A stretch of 64,000 nucleotides of DNA from Francisella frigiditurris (GTDB lineage Bacteria > Pseudomonadota > Gammaproteobacteria > Francisellales > Francisellaceae): assembly GCF_001880225.1 (NCBI RefSeq), contig NZ_CP009654.1:744001-808000 (forward strand). Direction: 5' to 3'. Under the pieces are notes generated by a model. It worked only from the letters and a program-made list of their open reading frames with translations. It was not told the DNA's origin and did no database searches. This document shows, one piece after another, positions 26,218 through 37,728 of this stretch. Each line of letters opens with the position of its first letter. Positions within the stretch are counted from its first letter, which is position 1. Made by a program: the position numbers and the translations under genes.

Positions 26218-27630
26218 ATGAGTGATATTAAAACTGAAGTTGTCGTTTTAGGTAGTGGGCCTGGCGGTTATAGTGCTGCTTTTAGGGCTGCTGATTTAGG
26301 TAAAAAAGTTGTATTGATTGAAAAATATGCTGATATTGGTGGTGTTTGTTTAAATGTTGGTTGTATTCCTTCAAAAGCACTTTTACATGTTGCTAAAGTT
26401 ATTAATGAAGCTAGACATTTAGCAGCTGATGGTATTATTGAAATGGGCGATCTTAAAATTAATAAAGATAAGGTTGTCGAGTATAAGGCTAATGTTGTTA
26501 AGAAATTAACTGTTGGTCTAAAAGGAATGGCTAAGCAAAGAGGAGTTGAGATTGTACAAGGTTATGGTAAATTCACTTCTGATAAAGAAATTGCTGTAGA
26601 AACTCCAGATGGATCGGTTAAAAAAGTAGCTTTTGAAAACTGTATTATTGCTGCTGGATCTAGTGTAATTAATTTACCTTTTGTGCCAAAAGATGATCGT
26701 ATTATTGATTCTACTGGTGCTCTTGAAATGAAAGATATCCCAGATACTATGCTTGTAGTTGGTGGTGGTATTATTGGTCTTGAGATGGCTCAAGTTTACT
26801 CTGAGTTAGGAACTAAGATTACTGTTGTTGAATTTGCTGATCAGCTTATGAATGGCGTTGATAAAGATATGGTAAAAGCTTATGAGAAAATGAATTCTCG
26901 TTATGACATCCGTTTAAAGACAGGTGTTACAGCTATGGATGCTCGTAAAGATGGTATCTATGTTACTATGGAAGGTCAACATTCAGCTAAAGAAGAAAGA
27001 TATGATAGAGTGTTGATGGCTATTGGACGTAAACCAAATGGTAAGCTTATTGATGCTGAGAAAGCTGGGGTTAAAGTCGATGAGAGAGGTTTTATTCCGG
27101 TAGATAAACAATGTCGTACTAATGTTCCTCATATTTTTGCAATAGGTGATGTTGTTGGTCAACCAATGCTTGCACATAAGGCTGTGCCAGAAGGAAGAAC
27201 AGCTGCTGAAGTTATTTCTGGTTTAAACCATAGTTTTGATCCTTTGGTGATTCCTTCTGTTGCTTATACTGATCCTGAAGTTGCTTGGGTTGGTGAGACT
27301 GAAACTTCTGCTAAAACTAAAGGTATTAAGTATGAAAAGGGTGTGTTCCCTTGGGCAGCAAGTGGTAGATCTTTAAGTATTGGAAGATCCGAGGGTATGA
27401 CTAAAGTATTATTTGATGAAGATCACAAAATTATTGGTGCGTCTATTGTTGGTACTAATGCTGGTGAGCTTATTTCAGAAGCTGCTTTAGCTATTGAAAT
27501 GGGCTGTGATGCTGAAGATATCGCATTAACAGTTCACCCACATCCAACTTTATCTGAAAGTTTAATGATGGCTACAGAAGTATTTGAAGGTACTGCAACA
27601 GATCTTCCTCCTCAAAAAAAGAAAAAATAA
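26218..27630 (+). CDS. lpdA: Dihydrolipoamide dehydrogenase (E3)
   Basis: FAD-dependent disulfide reductase that reoxidises the lipoyl groups of E2, 470 residues. The N-terminal FAD loop is LGSGPGGYSAA and the redox pair C44/C49 is in GGVCLNVGCIPSK. The NAD-binding loop is VVGGGIIGLEMAQV, and the C-terminal His-Glu active-site motif is in TVHPHPTLSE. The tail ends in a lysine cluster (PPQKKKK). Last gene of the pyruvate dehydrogenase operon; it probably also serves 2-oxoglutarate dehydrogenase. Confidence 0.97.
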   Translation: MSDIKTEVVVLGSGPGGYSAAFRAADLGKKVVLIEKYADIGGVCLNVGCIPSKALLHVAKVINEARHLAADGIIEMGDLKINKDKVVEYKANVVKKLTVGLKGMAKQRGVEIVQGYGKFTSDKEIAVETPDGSVKKVAFENCIIAAGSSVINLPFVPKDDRIIDSTGALEMKDIPDTMLVVGGGIIGLEMAQVYSELGTKITVVEFADQLMNGVDKDMVKAYEKMNSRYDIRLKTGVTAMDARKDGIYVTMEGQHSAKEERYDRVLMAIGRKPNGKLIDAEKAGVKVDERGFIPVDKQCRTNVPHIFAIGDVVGQPMLAHKAVPEGRTAAEVISGLNHSFDPLVIPSVAYTDPEVAWVGETETSAKTKGIKYEKGVFPWAASGRSLSIGRSEGMTKVLFDEDHKIIGASIVGTNAGELISEAALAIEMGCDAEDIALTVHPHPTLSESLMMATEVFEGTATDLPPQKKKK

Positions 27631-27724
27631 TTACTCTCTAAGTTTTTTTAATCTAAAGCTTTCTATCTTTTTATTTATCCTATTTTGTTATACTTATAAG
27701 TAAATAAAATTCTTTAAATTTTCT

Positions 27725-27979
27725 ATGAAATTCTTTAGAAGAAGTTTTTTACTAGTGGTATTGGCTCCAAGTGTCTTGGTTGCTGCAACTGAGCAAAATA
27801 ATGAGCTCTCACAAAATCCAACAGCAGAGGAAGCTCAGCAGTATATTGATACTAGTAAAGATTGTATGATTGTACAGAATAAGAAGCAGATTGTAATGAA
27901 ATGTGGCGATAATATGATTTTTGTTACTTCTGAAGGAGTTGGTATTAAAACTCCTAGTGTTTCAAAGTTTTGGAGTTAA
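27725..27979 (+). CDS. Small exported protein of unknown function
   Basis: An 84-residue ORF with a clear signal peptide (MKFFRRSFLLVVLAPSVLVAA, cleavage about residue 20-21). The short mature part has two Cys (KDCMIV and VMKCGDN) spaced for a single disulfide. It ends 3 nt before ung, so the two are probably cotranscribed. No family recognised. The signal peptide and tight spacing argue that it is a real gene. Confidence 0.6.
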   Translation: MKFFRRSFLLVVLAPSVLVAATEQNNELSQNPTAEEAQQYIDTSKDCMIVQNKKQIVMKCGDNMIFVTSEGVGIKTPSVSKFWS

Positions 27980-27982
27980 GAT

Positions 27983-28639
27983 ATGATTTGGTCAGATATT
28001 TTATCGGAAGAAAAGCAGAAGCCTTATTTTAATGAGATATTAAACTTTTTAGCAAATGAAATTAGGCAAGGTAAAATAATATTTCCTATTAAAGAAAATA
28101 TTTTTAATGCTTTTAAATATACAGGGTTTGAGAATCTAAAGGTTGTTATACTTGGGCAGGACCCTTACCATAACTTTAATCAAGCGCATGGGTTAGCATT
28201 CTCCGTTCAAGAAGGAGTTGATGTTCCCCCATCTCTTAAAAATATGTATAAGGAACTTGCTAGAAGTGTGACTGGTTTTAGTGAACCAAGTCATGGATGT
28301 CTTACGAGTTGGGCAGAGCAAGGTGTTTTTTTGCTTAACACAACCCTTACAGTGGAGGCCCATAAAGCAAATTCTCATAAAGATATAGGTTGGGGCGTCT
28401 TTACTGATACAGTTATAAAAAAAATATCAGATAATAAAGAAAATGTCGTATTTATGCTTTGGGGTAGTCATGCTCGTAAGAAAAAAGATCTAATTGATAA
28501 TTCTAAGCATCTAATTTTAGAGTCAACGCACCCATCACCATTATCTGCACATCGAGGTTTTTTAGGATGTGATCATTTTATTAAATGTAATGATTTTTTA
28601 ATTAAAAAAGGATTGGATCCAATAAATTGGGCTTTATAA
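27983..28639 (+). CDS. ung: Uracil-DNA glycosylase
   Basis: Family 1 uracil-DNA glycosylase removing uracil from DNA for base-excision repair, 218 residues. The water-activating motif GQDPYHNFNQAHGLAFSV holds the catalytic Asp, and the DNA-intercalating loop with catalytic His is HPSPLSAHRGF. The FLLNTTLTVE segment is also conserved. Length and motif order are normal. Confidence 0.95.
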   Translation: MIWSDILSEEKQKPYFNEILNFLANEIRQGKIIFPIKENIFNAFKYTGFENLKVVILGQDPYHNFNQAHGLAFSVQEGVDVPPSLKNMYKELARSVTGFSEPSHGCLTSWAEQGVFLLNTTLTVEAHKANSHKDIGWGVFTDTVIKKISDNKENVVFMLWGSHARKKKDLIDNSKHLILESTHPSPLSAHRGFLGCDHFIKCNDFLIKKGLDPINWAL

Positions 28640-28689
28640 GCTTAGCTAGGCTTCCTGTTGGCTCAAAGGATGTATTTTGAGATAGTGTA

Positions 28690-28698
28690 TGTTATAAT
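28690..28698 (+). promoter_or_regulatory. Extended -10 promoter of gyrA
   Basis: TGTTATAAT (extended -10, TGn-TATAAT) lies 38 bases before the gyrA start. No good -35 is found at 16-18 bases upstream. The extended -10 would compensate. The same nonamer precedes the bamC-like gene at 57766-57774. Confidence 0.5.
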
Positions 28699-28735
28699 AT
28701 TTGCCATGTGACTCTAGTTTTTGAGAAAGTGGTAA

Positions 28736-31324
28736 ATGTCAGCTTTTGGTAAAGAAGTTTCTTCTGTAAATATAGAAAAAGAGCTTAAGCAATCATATTT
28801 AGATTATGCGATGAGTGTAATAGTTGGGAGAGCTCTTCCTGATGTTAGGGATGGTTTAAAACCAGTTCATCGTCGTGTATTATTTGCGATGAATGAACTA
28901 TCTAACTACTATAATAGACCTTATAAAAAGTCTGCTAGGGTTGTCGGTGATGTTATAGGTAAATATCACCCTCATGGAGACACAGCTGTTTATGACACTA
29001 TAGTTAGAATGGCTCAACCGTTCTCTCTTCGTTATACACTTGTTGATGGTCAAGGTAACTTTGGTTCTGTTGATGGTGATGCTCCAGCTGCGATGCGTTA
29101 TACAGAAATTAGAATGGAAAAGCTTACGCATGAGCTTTTAGTCGATATAGATAAAGAAACTGTAGATTTTTCTCCAAACTACGATAATACAGAATTGGTT
29201 CCTGACGTTTTACCAACTAGAGTTCCTAACCTTTTAGTTAATGGTTCTTCAGGTATTGCGGTTGGTATGGCAACAAATATTCCGCCACATAATATGTCAG
29301 AAGTTATTAATGGAGTTATGGCATTAATAGATGAACCAAGTTTAGAAACTGAAGATTTAATAAAGTATATTCCTGCCCCTGATTTTCCTACAGGAGCTTT
29401 AATTAATGGTACAGATGGTATTTTAGAGGCTTATAAGACTGGTCGTGGTCGTGTAATTATGCGCTCTAGAGCGACTATAGAGGAAGATGAAGCTAGTGGC
29501 AGATCTCAGATTATAGTTACAGAAATACCATATCAAGTAAATAAAGCTAAATTAGTAGAAAAAATAGCTGAGCTTGTTAAAGATAAAAAAATTAGCGGTA
29601 TTTCTGAGTTAAGAGATGAGTCTGATAAAGATGGTATAAGGGTTGTTATAGATGTTAAGAGAGATGAGTCTCCTGAAGTTCTTTTAAACAGTCTTTATGC
29701 ACAAACACAACTACAATGTAGCTTTGGTATAAACATGGTTGCTCTTAGTGACAATAGGCCAAAACTCTTAGGTCTTAAAGAAATTCTAGAGCAGTTTATA
29801 AAGCACAGAAAAGAAGTTGTAACTAGAAGAACTGTTTTTGAATTAAGGAAGTCAAAAGAAAGAGCGCATATTTTAGAAGGTTTGCTGCTATCTTTATCTA
29901 ATATTGATGAGATGATAGAGCTTATTAAAGCTTCACCAAGTCCAGCAGATGCAAAAGAATCAATGCTTGCTAGATCTTGGAATGGTGCGATAGTTAAGAG
30001 TATGTTAGAAGGTGTTGATGTTAAAATGTATAGAAAAGAGACATTGTCATTACACTATGGTATTCAAGAAAATGCTTTATATAACTTAACAGAAGAGCAA
30101 GCAGAAGCAATATTAGCTTTAAGATTGCATAGATTAACTGGTCTTGAGCAAGATAAGATTGTGTCAGAATTTAAAGAATTAATTGATAGAATTAAATATT
30201 TAATAGGTATTTTAAGTAATGTTGAAGAACTTATTAGGGTTGTAAAAGAAGAGCTTGTTGAGATAAGAGAAAACTTTGGAGATGCAAGAAAATCAGAGAT
30301 TATAGAATCTAGGTTAGATTTGACAAGAGAGGATCTGATTGCTGAAGAAGATATGGTTGTAACATTATCTATGGATGGATATGTTAAGAGTCAGCCATTG
30401 AGTTTATATAATGCTCAAAAACGAGGTGGTGTAGGTAAATCAGCAACAAAAACTAAAGAGGAAGATAGTATCTTTAAGTTAATGTTGGCTTCGACTCATG
30501 ATACTATGCTTTGTTTCTCAAGCTTGGGTAGAGTTTATTGGACTAAGGTTTATGACTTCCCTGTTGCGGGAAGGATATCAAAAGGAAGACCAATAAATAA
30601 TATACTTCCTTTAGAAAGAGATGAAAAAATTACTGCTTTAATGCCAGTTTCTGAGTTTACTCCTGGATACTTTATTTTTATGGCTACAAAGCTTGGTAGA
30701 GTTAAAAAAGTTGATTTATCGGAGTTCGCCCGCCCTAGATCAACTGGCAAAATAGCTATTGGGCTAGTTGAAAAAGATGAGCTTTCATATGTTGCTTTAA
30801 CTGATGGTAATAAGCAAATAATGATGTTCTCAAATGCTGGTAAAGCTATTAGATTCGATGAGTCTGATGTAAGAGCTATGGGTCGTTCTGCACAAGGTGT
30901 GACAGGCATGCGTTTACAAAAAGGGCAAAGTATAGTTTCAATGCTTGTTACTAACCCAGATGAGGGAGTTGTTCTTGCTGCAACAGAAAATGGTTATGGC
31001 AAAAGAACTTCAGTATCAGAGTATAGAAAAACTAAACGAGCTAGCCAGGGCGTTATAGCAATTTCTACTTCAGAAAGAAATGGTCAAGTTGTTGTGGCTG
31101 TATTGGTTGAGGAAGATGAAGATATAGTGTTAATCACTAATAATGGTACTTTGGTTAGAACATCATCATCTGAAGTTAGAGAGTGTGGTCGCTCTGCTCA
31201 AGGCGTAAGGCTAATTAACTTAAGAAATTCTGAAAAACTCATTAGTTTAAAAGTAGTAAAACAATCTATGGATGAGGACTGTGAAGAGTCTGTGGATGAA
31301 GAGATAGAAGAAGTTCTTGAGTAA
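28736..31324 (+). CDS. gyrA: DNA gyrase subunit A
   Basis: Type II topoisomerase subunit, 862 residues. N-terminal breakage-reunion domain with catalytic Y122 ([10 protein letters not shown]), then six-bladed C-terminal DNA-wrapping domain containing the GyrA box-like segment QKRGGVGKS. The quinolone region [17 protein letters not shown] has Thr83 and Asp87 in E. coli numbering, the state reported for wild-type Francisella, so no resistance change is seen. The tail is acidic ([17 protein letters not shown]). dxr follows after 9 nt. Confidence 0.97.
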   Translation: MSAFGKEVSSVNIEKELKQSYLDYAMSVIVGRALPDVRDGLKPVHRRVLFAMNELSNYYNRPYKKSARVVGDVIGKYHPHGDTAVYDTIVRMAQPFSLRYTLVDGQGNFGSVDGDAPAAMRYTEIRMEKLTHELLVDIDKETVDFSPNYDNTELVPDVLPTRVPNLLVNGSSGIAVGMATNIPPHNMSEVINGVMALIDEPSLETEDLIKYIPAPDFPTGALINGTDGILEAYKTGRGRVIMRSRATIEEDEASGRSQIIVTEIPYQVNKAKLVEKIAELVKDKKISGISELRDESDKDGIRVVIDVKRDESPEVLLNSLYAQTQLQCSFGINMVALSDNRPKLLGLKEILEQFIKHRKEVVTRRTVFELRKSKERAHILEGLLLSLSNIDEMIELIKASPSPADAKESMLARSWNGAIVKSMLEGVDVKMYRKETLSLHYGIQENALYNLTEEQAEAILALRLHRLTGLEQDKIVSEFKELIDRIKYLIGILSNVEELIRVVKEELVEIRENFGDARKSEIIESRLDLTREDLIAEEDMVVTLSMDGYVKSQPLSLYNAQKRGGVGKSATKTKEEDSIFKLMLASTHDTMLCFSSLGRVYWTKVYDFPVAGRISKGRPINNILPLERDEKITALMPVSEFTPGYFIFMATKLGRVKKVDLSEFARPRSTGKIAIGLVEKDELSYVALTDGNKQIMMFSNAGKAIRFDESDVRAMGRSAQGVTGMRLQKGQSIVSMLVTNPDEGVVLAATENGYGKRTSVSEYRKTKRASQGVIAISTSERNGQVVVAVLVEEDEDIVLITNNGTLVRTSSSEVRECGRSAQGVRLINLRNSEKLISLKVVKQSMDEDCEESVDEEIEEVLE

Positions 31325-31333
31325 TAGAAGTTT

Positions 31334-32497
31334 ATGGTTTCTAAAAGGAAAATAACTATCCTCGGAGCTACTGGCTCTATAGGTGATAGTACACTTGCAA
31401 TAGTTAGAGAAAGGCAGGACTTTGATGTTTATGCTCTAACTGCTTTTAGCAATATTTCTAAGCTAGCAAAACTGTGTATGGAGTTTTCTCCTAAATATGC
31501 AGTAGTTCCAACTTTAGAGGCTAAAGATCAATTAAATAATTTGATTTTAAATGTTGAGGTTGAAATTCTTTTTGGAGAAGAAGCTTTAGAAAAAGTATCT
31601 AGTGATATTGATGTCGATGTTGTAATGTCAGCAATAGTTGGCATAGCTGGGTTAAAGCCAACTTTTGCCGCAGCCACATCTGGTAAGACTATTCTTTTAG
31701 CAAATAAGGAAGCTTTAATTACAGCGGGGCATTTATTGATAAATGAGGTTAATAATAATTCTGCTAGATTGATTCCTGTCGATAGTGAGCATAATGCTAT
31801 TTTTCAATGTTTAGAGACAACAAAGTTTTCTAGAAGTGTAAAAGAAATAATTCTAACTGCTTCAGGTGGGCCCTTTAGGAATAAGTCCTTAGATGAGCTA
31901 ACTGAAATAACTCCAGAACAGGCTTGTAAGCATCCTAATTGGAGTATGGGTAGAAAGATATCTATAGATTCCTCAACTATGGTAAATAAAGCTTTAGAGG
32001 TTATCGAGGCCTACTGGCTTTTTGATGTTCCTGCTGATAAAATAAGAGTCCTTATTCATCCACAGAGTGTTATACACTCTATGGTTATGTATATAGATGG
32101 TAGTTATATTGCTCAATTAGGATCTCAAGATATGAGAATTCCTATAGCAAATGCTATGTATTATCCAAATAGAGAAAATGTTAATGTGTCTCCTTTGGAT
32201 TTTATAAATTTGAAATTAACTTTTGAAAAAGCATGTTTTGATAGGTTTGAGGCTTTAAAAATAGTTTTTAAGAATTTGAGAAAAAAAGATTATGCAGCAA
32301 ATATTATATTTAATGCTGCTAATGAGGTTTTTGTAGAGGCCTTTTTAAATAATAAAATTAAATATTTAGATATAATTGAATATAATAAAGCCATTTTAGA
32401 AAAGCTGAGATTTAAAAATCCTAGTGATTTACAAGAAGTTTTTGTTATAGATCAAAAAGCCCGTGAATATAGTAGGGCTTTGCTTGGGGAGAATTAG
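31334..32497 (+). CDS. dxr: 1-deoxy-D-xylulose 5-phosphate reductoisomerase
   Basis: Converts DXP to MEP with NADPH in the non-mevalonate isoprenoid pathway; target of fosmidomycin. NADPH loop [13 protein letters not shown] is near the N-terminus, the motif LLANKEALI follows, and the metal-binding [12 protein letters not shown] and the substrate flap region [25 protein letters not shown]-type block are intact. Length 387 is normal. The bamA start codon follows its stop directly, so the two are coupled. Confidence 0.95.
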   Translation: MVSKRKITILGATGSIGDSTLAIVRERQDFDVYALTAFSNISKLAKLCMEFSPKYAVVPTLEAKDQLNNLILNVEVEILFGEEALEKVSSDIDVDVVMSAIVGIAGLKPTFAAATSGKTILLANKEALITAGHLLINEVNNNSARLIPVDSEHNAIFQCLETTKFSRSVKEIILTASGGPFRNKSLDELTEITPEQACKHPNWSMGRKISIDSSTMVNKALEVIEAYWLFDVPADKIRVLIHPQSVIHSMVMYIDGSYIAQLGSQDMRIPIANAMYYPNRENVNVSPLDFINLKLTFEKACFDRFEALKIVFKNLRKKDYAANIIFNAANEVFVEAFLNNKIKYLDIIEYNKAILEKLRFKNPSDLQEVFVIDQKAREYSRALLGEN

Positions 32498-34882
32498 GTG
32501 TCTTTTTTTATCAGAAAGATAATTTTAACAATATTTTTAGTTATAGGAATAATTTCTATATCTGAGGCTGCTACAGATAGCTTCATATTAGGAGATGTAT
32601 CTATAAATGGCTTAGAAGGCATTAGTAAAGATGTTGTTAAAAGTAGACTTCGTTATGAAAAAGGAAGTTATATTACTCCTGAAGACACTAATCAAATTAT
32701 AAATAACTTATATGGAACTGGCTTTTTTGATAGCATAGATCTTTCTCGCAAAGGCAGAGACTTATTTATTAATGTTAAAGAAAGACCTATCATTGCAGGT
32801 TTTTCTTTTAATGGAAATAAAAAAATAACAAAAGAAGAGCTCGATAAATTATTTACTGATGCTGGGGTATATGTCGGTAATATATATAGTCCAGACACTA
32901 TGTTTCTTATAAGGCAGTCTCTTTTGACGCAATATTCTATGATGGGTTTATATAGTGCGACAGTAGATGAGAACGTTAGAGAACTGCCAAATAATAGAGT
33001 TGATATTTCTATAGATATAGCAGAAGGTAAGCCTGCTACCATTGGTGCCGTAAATATCATTGGTAATAAAAGTTTTCCAGATTCTGATATTAAAGATAAT
33101 GTTGCATTACAAGTACCTTCAATTTGGAACCTTTGGGGGTTCTTAGCACCGTTTGATAGTTATTCACCAGCTGGGATGGATCAGTCTATAGAAGGTATAA
33201 CTAATTATTACCTTGACAGAGGTTATTTAGATTTTAAGGTAACATCAAAACAAGCTTCGATGTCAAAAGATAGAGAGCATTCTTATGTGGCTTTTGATGT
33301 GTCTGAGGGAGATGTTTATAAAATTTCAGATGTTACTTTTGAAGGGAAATATATAGTTCCAGAATCTGAGATAGAAGCTCTTATAAAAATACATAAAGGA
33401 CAAGTTTTTTCTAAAAAGAATTTGGTTGATACTGTTGAGGCTATTAAAACTTTACTTGGTAGTAAGGGTTATGCATTTGCAATAGTTAATCCAATTCCAA
33501 AGATTAATAAGGATAAAAAAACAGTTGCTTTTAAAATCGTAATTGATGCTGGTAAAAAAGTTTATGTAAATAGAATTAATATTAATGGTAATAACGTTAC
33601 GAATGATTATGTTTTCCGTAGGCAACTGCAATACTATGAGCAAAGTCAATACGATAAAGAGGCAATGGATAAATCTCAAAGGAGACTTTCTCAGTTACCA
33701 TATGTTGCTTCGGCAGATATGGAATTGGTTCCAGTTGAAGGGAGCGATGACTTAGTTGATGTTAATTATAATATAAAAGAAAGAAACGCTAACTCTATTA
33801 GTGGTAGTTTAGGTTATTCAGATCTTTATGGATTTATGATTGGCGGTAAGCTAAATATGCCTAACGTTTTTGGTACGGGTAATACATTTAATATTGATGC
33901 ACAGTTATCCATACCATTCCAAAATTTATCAATCAGTTATATAGACCCTTACTTAACTACATCTGGAATAAGTCAAAGTATTTCAGCTTATGTTAATAGG
34001 TCTAACTTTGCAAAAACAGATGCGATAGCAGCTTATCAGTTAGATACATTTGGCGCAAGATTAATGTATGGAGTACCTCTTTCGGCATTTAATAATGTAA
34101 CTTGGGGTATAACTTATGCAAATAATAATGTAAAGCAATCTACTGGTTTTAACTCATCAATTGTTGATTATTTTATAGCTCAAAATGGTGGTAAACATCA
34201 ATTTAATGAGCCGGCAATTACTGCAGGTTGGAATTATGATTCCTCAAATAAATACATGTTTCCAACTGCTGGAGGGACATTTAATTTAAATGGGTCTGTT
34301 AACCTTCCATATCTTAGTGGAATACAGGCTTATAAAATACAAGCTAGTGGAACTTATAATATTGCTGTACCAAACACGGAATTTTCAGCTCTCACAATAA
34401 GAGGGGGTGTTGACTATGGTGGTGGTTATGGAGATACAGCAAATTTGCCATTCTATGAAAACTTCTACGGAGGTGGTTGGGGAAGTGTTAGGGGCTTCTC
34501 ACAGGGTTCTTTTGGTCCAAGAGATATTGATTATAAAACAAAAACAATAGGTAATGCTATTGGTGGGAACTTGAATATTTATAATAACTATGATTTATTA
34601 TTTCCAGTACCATTTATTAAAGATAGTTCAAATATGAGAGTTGGTGCTTTTTTTGATTTAGGAAATACTTATACTACCTATCAATTGCCACCGGGGGTTA
34701 TTGCACCGACTCCAGCGCAGGATACGGTGCCATCATTCGCAAACTTAAAGTATTCTGTTGGCTTAGAGTTTAGATGGGCTTCTCCAGTAGGCCCATTAGC
34801 AGTATCTATAGCTCAACCATTTAATGTTAAACCTGGTGATATAGTGCAAAATTTCCAGCTATCACTAGGACAAAATTTTTAG
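32498..34882 (+). CDS. bamA: Outer membrane protein assembly factor BamA
   Basis: Central component of the BAM complex, which inserts beta-barrel proteins into the outer membrane. GTG start directly after the dxr stop. A signal peptide (cleavage about residue 24-25) precedes five POTRA domains (about 27-420), then a 16-strand barrel. The barrel contains the lid-lock V-R-G-F motif ([18 protein letters not shown]) and ends in a C-terminal Phe (LSLGQNF), the beta-signal. Length 794 is normal. skp follows after 18 nt. Confidence 0.96.
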   Translation: MSFFIRKIILTIFLVIGIISISEAATDSFILGDVSINGLEGISKDVVKSRLRYEKGSYITPEDTNQIINNLYGTGFFDSIDLSRKGRDLFINVKERPIIAGFSFNGNKKITKEELDKLFTDAGVYVGNIYSPDTMFLIRQSLLTQYSMMGLYSATVDENVRELPNNRVDISIDIAEGKPATIGAVNIIGNKSFPDSDIKDNVALQVPSIWNLWGFLAPFDSYSPAGMDQSIEGITNYYLDRGYLDFKVTSKQASMSKDREHSYVAFDVSEGDVYKISDVTFEGKYIVPESEIEALIKIHKGQVFSKKNLVDTVEAIKTLLGSKGYAFAIVNPIPKINKDKKTVAFKIVIDAGKKVYVNRININGNNVTNDYVFRRQLQYYEQSQYDKEAMDKSQRRLSQLPYVASADMELVPVEGSDDLVDVNYNIKERNANSISGSLGYSDLYGFMIGGKLNMPNVFGTGNTFNIDAQLSIPFQNLSISYIDPYLTTSGISQSISAYVNRSNFAKTDAIAAYQLDTFGARLMYGVPLSAFNNVTWGITYANNNVKQSTGFNSSIVDYFIAQNGGKHQFNEPAITAGWNYDSSNKYMFPTAGGTFNLNGSVNLPYLSGIQAYKIQASGTYNIAVPNTEFSALTIRGGVDYGGGYGDTANLPFYENFYGGGWGSVRGFSQGSFGPRDIDYKTKTIGNAIGGNLNIYNNYDLLFPVPFIKDSSNMRVGAFFDLGNTYTTYQLPPGVIAPTPAQDTVPSFANLKYSVGLEFRWASPVGPLAVSIAQPFNVKPGDIVQNFQLSLGQNF

Positions 34883-34900
34883 TAACTAAAGGAGACAGTA

Positions 34901-35398
34901 ATGAAAAAGAAAATATTATTAGCGGCATCTGTAATTATGATGGGTGCTACAGCATCTTATGCGGAGACAAAAATAGCGGTTGTAAATCCTGTTCAAATCT
35001 TTAATGATGCTAATTTAGGGTCGCTTAGTGTTAAGCAGATTGAGAATGAAATTAAACCAGAAGCAAATAAACTTAAGCAGGAGCAGGATAAAATAAGTCA
35101 ACAAATGCAAGATTTGCAGAAAGGTTCTGCTACTATGACTAAGGCAGCATTGACTAGTAAACAAGAAGAGATTCAAAAAGAGTATCAGTTATTCACAGAA
35201 AAAGCTCAAGCTTTGCAGAAAAAAGAATATACTAAAAAAGAAGAGCTTTCTAATAAGTTCCAAGCATCTTTTGATGCTGCAGTTAGCAGTGTTGCTAAAC
35301 AGAAAGGATATAATATGGTTGTTACAACTCAATCATTAGCTTATTCAAATGGTATTGATGATATATCGAGCGATGTAGTTGCTTTAATGAATAAATAG
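34901..35398 (+). CDS. skp: Periplasmic chaperone Skp/OmpH
   Basis: A 165-residue chaperone that holds outer-membrane proteins during transit to BamA. Signal peptide ends at SYA (residue 21). The mature protein opens with TKIAVVNPVQIF, as in Skp, followed by a long charged helical hairpin (KLKQEQDKISQQMQDLQK) and a C-terminal strand region. The context between bamA and lpxD is the classic one. A ribosome-binding AAAGGAGA precedes the ATG. Confidence 0.92.
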   Translation: MKKKILLAASVIMMGATASYAETKIAVVNPVQIFNDANLGSLSVKQIENEIKPEANKLKQEQDKISQQMQDLQKGSATMTKAALTSKQEEIQKEYQLFTEKAQALQKKEYTKKEELSNKFQASFDAAVSSVAKQKGYNMVVTTQSLAYSNGIDDISSDVVALMNK

Positions 35399-35428
35399 AA
35401 AATAAGATTTATATTGGTTGGAGAATTG

Positions 35429-36445
35429 ATGTTTTCATTAAAATTATTGGCTGAAAAGCTTGATGGTGTAGTACATGGGGATGAAAGTGTAGAGATAGCA
35501 AAAATAGCGACGCTATCTCAAGCTAAAATTGGTGATATTTCTTTTTGTACAAATCCAAAATATTTGAAGGATTTAAAAGAAACTAAAGCTTCTGCAGTAT
35601 TAATCACTGAGGAGGCACTTCCTTATTGTAATACAAATGCAGTTGTATTATCTAATCCTTATATGGCTTTAGCTAAAGTTATGGAGCTTTTTGATAAAAG
35701 TCCCAAGCCTAGTGGTAAAATTCATAGTAAAGCTGTTATAGCAGCAAGTGCTATTATTGGTAATAATGTTACTATTGATGCAAATGCTGTTGTTGGTGAG
35801 GATGTTATTTTGGGGGATGATGTTGTCGTAGGTGCTTGCTGTACAATAGATAATAATACAAAGATAGGCAGAGCAACAGTAATTAAAAGTAATGTTTCAA
35901 TAGCACATGATGTTGAAATAGGTGCTGAATGTATAATTCATCAAAATACTGCTATAGGCTGTGATGGTTTTGGTAATGCACGTAATGAAGATGGATCTTG
36001 GACAAAAATACCTCAGCTTGGAAGAGTTATAGTTGAAGATGACGTTGAGATTGGTGCAGGTACAACCGTTGATAGAGGGGCTATAGATGACACTATTATT
36101 AAAAAAGGGGCACGTATTGATAATTTAGTACAGATAGCTCATAATGTAATTATTGGTGAGAATACTGCCCTTGCTGGATTAACAGCTGTTGCGGGTAGCA
36201 CCAAGATAGGTAATAATTGCCTGATAGGAGGTCAATCTGCTATTACGGGACATATTAGTATCTGTGATAATACAGTGATAGGTGGTGCATCTAATATAGG
36301 GAAATCTGTGACTAAACCAGGCATGTATTATGCAGCATTTGAAGCTAAGCCTAGGATTGAATGGGGTAGGTTTGTCGCAAGATTATCTAAGATAGATAAG
36401 TTAATGGCTAGAGTTAAAGAATTGGAAAAGAAGTTTAATAAATAA
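35429..36445 (+). CDS. lpxD: UDP-3-O-acylglucosamine N-acyltransferase
   Basis: Third enzyme of lipid A synthesis, adding the N-linked 3-hydroxyacyl chain from acyl-ACP. I choose ATG at 35429 (338 residues), with GGAG at 35420-35423; a TTG at 35414 would lie ahead of that site. The N-terminal uridine-binding domain is followed by hexapeptide repeats forming a left-handed beta helix, with catalytic His in the [12 protein letters not shown] segment. Francisella species are known to carry two LpxD enzymes with different chain-length preference; the operon position suggests this is the lpxD1 type. Confidence 0.93.
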   Translation: MFSLKLLAEKLDGVVHGDESVEIAKIATLSQAKIGDISFCTNPKYLKDLKETKASAVLITEEALPYCNTNAVVLSNPYMALAKVMELFDKSPKPSGKIHSKAVIAASAIIGNNVTIDANAVVGEDVILGDDVVVGACCTIDNNTKIGRATVIKSNVSIAHDVEIGAECIIHQNTAIGCDGFGNARNEDGSWTKIPQLGRVIVEDDVEIGAGTTVDRGAIDDTIIKKGARIDNLVQIAHNVIIGENTALAGLTAVAGSTKIGNNCLIGGQSAITGHISICDNTVIGGASNIGKSVTKPGMYYAAFEAKPRIEWGRFVARLSKIDKLMARVKELEKKFNK

Positions 36446-36457
36446 TGAAGGGTTGTT

Positions 36458-36949
36458 ATGAGTCAGTTTAATGAAAATAGTAGACAGATAGATATTATGG
36501 GTATAAAGAAAATTTTACCACATAGATATCCTTTTGCACTTTTAGACAAAATTCTTGATTGGGATATTGAAGAAAGATCAATTATTGCTCAAAAAAATGT
36601 GACAGTTAATGAAGAATTTTTTAATGGACATTTTCCTGAATTTCCAGTTATGCCAGGTGTTCTTATCGTTGAGGCAATGGCTCAAGCTACAGCAATACTA
36701 GGAGAATTAATGGCTGAGAAGCTATTTGCTGAAGTAGTTGCAAAGCATGGCGGTGGAAGAAGAACTTTTATGTTAGCTGGGATAGATAAAGTTCGTGTTA
36801 AAAGACCGGTTATGCCAGGTGATGTTTTAATTATTGAATCTAGAATGGTAAAACAAAAGAATATTATTTGTACAGCTCAATCAGTAGCAAAAGTAAATGA
36901 TCAAATCGTTTGTTCAGCAGAGTTAATGGCGGCTTATAAGGATTATTAA
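36458..36949 (+). CDS. fabZ: 3-hydroxyacyl-ACP dehydratase FabZ
   Basis: Dehydrates 3-hydroxyacyl-ACP during fatty acid elongation and competes with LpxA/LpxD for the same acyl pool. The hot-dog fold shows catalytic His in LPHRYPFALLDKI and catalytic Glu in FPVMPGVLIVEAMAQ after NGHFPEF. Length 163 is normal. It sits between lpxD and lpxA (13- and 3-nt gaps), the common arrangement. Confidence 0.95.
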   Translation: MSQFNENSRQIDIMGIKKILPHRYPFALLDKILDWDIEERSIIAQKNVTVNEEFFNGHFPEFPVMPGVLIVEAMAQATAILGELMAEKLFAEVVAKHGGGRRTFMLAGIDKVRVKRPVMPGDVLIIESRMVKQKNIICTAQSVAKVNDQIVCSAELMAAYKDY

Positions 36950-36951
36950 TC

Positions 36952-37728
36952 GTGATACATAGTTCAGCAGTAGTTCATGAAAGTGCTAAAATAGCTGAGA
37001 GTGCTAAAATTGGTCCTTTCTGTGTGGTAGGTGAAAATGCAGTTATTGGGGAAGGTACAGAACTACTAAGCCATGTAACTATTGGAAGTGATGCGATTCT
37101 TGGTAAGAATAATAAAATATTCCAATTTGCTTCAATAGGGTATGATCCTATTGATTACACCTATAAAGGAGAGTTTTCTCAGGTTATTATAGGTGATAAT
37201 AATATTATAAGAGAGTGTGCCACTATTCATGGAGGCACCTCTAAAGAAGAACAGATTACTAGAGTAGGAAATAATAATCTTATAATGTGTTATGTTCATA
37301 TAGGACATGATTGTAAAATAGGAAATTATGTATCTTTAGTTAATAATGTTGGTCTCGCTGGGCATGTGAGAGTAGATGATTTTGCAATAATAAGCGCTAA
37401 TGTAGGAGTGCATCAGTTTTGTAGAATTGGAGCTCATTCATTTATTGCTCATGCAGCTTTGATAGGTAAAGATGTCCCCCCTTATATTATGGTTACTGGT
37501 AGAGGTGCTCATGCAAGCCCTTGTGGAATAAACTCTGAAGGGCTTAAGAGAAGAGGTTTTGATACAGAGCAAATGCGTAAAATAAAAGAAGTTTATCGTT
37601 TGTTATATAGACAAGGATTAACTCTTAAAGAAGCATATCCTTTAATAAAAGATATGGCTGAAGAGCATGCTTATATTAAACCATTTGTGGATGTTATAGA
37701 ATCAACAGATAGAGGAATACTCAAGTAG
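36952..37728 (+). CDS. lpxA: UDP-N-acetylglucosamine acyltransferase
   Basis: First enzyme of lipid A synthesis, adding a 3-hydroxyacyl chain to UDP-GlcNAc. GTG start 3 nt after fabZ, 258 residues. The left-handed beta helix of hexapeptide repeats is evident (IGPFCVVGENAVIGEG). The catalytic His is in VHIGHDCKIGN, and HQFCRIGAHSFI and ASPCGINSEGLKRRGF are conserved LpxA blocks. Its stop TAG shares one base with the lpxB GTG. Confidence 0.95.
   Translation: MIHSSAVVHESAKIAESAKIGPFCVVGENAVIGEGTELLSHVTIGSDAILGKNNKIFQFASIGYDPIDYTYKGEFSQVIIGDNNIIRECATIHGGTSKEEQITRVGNNNLIMCYVHIGHDCKIGNYVSLVNNVGLAGHVRVDDFAIISANVGVHQFCRIGAHSFIAHAALIGKDVPPYIMVTGRGAHASPCGINSEGLKRRGFDTEQMRKIKEVYRLLYRQGLTLKEAYPLIKDMAEEHAYIKPFVDVIESTDRGILK

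Noticed and set aside
28970-29010. Quinolone-resistance change at GyrA Thr83
   Set aside because: Thr at 83 is the state described for wild-type Francisella, not an acquired change.
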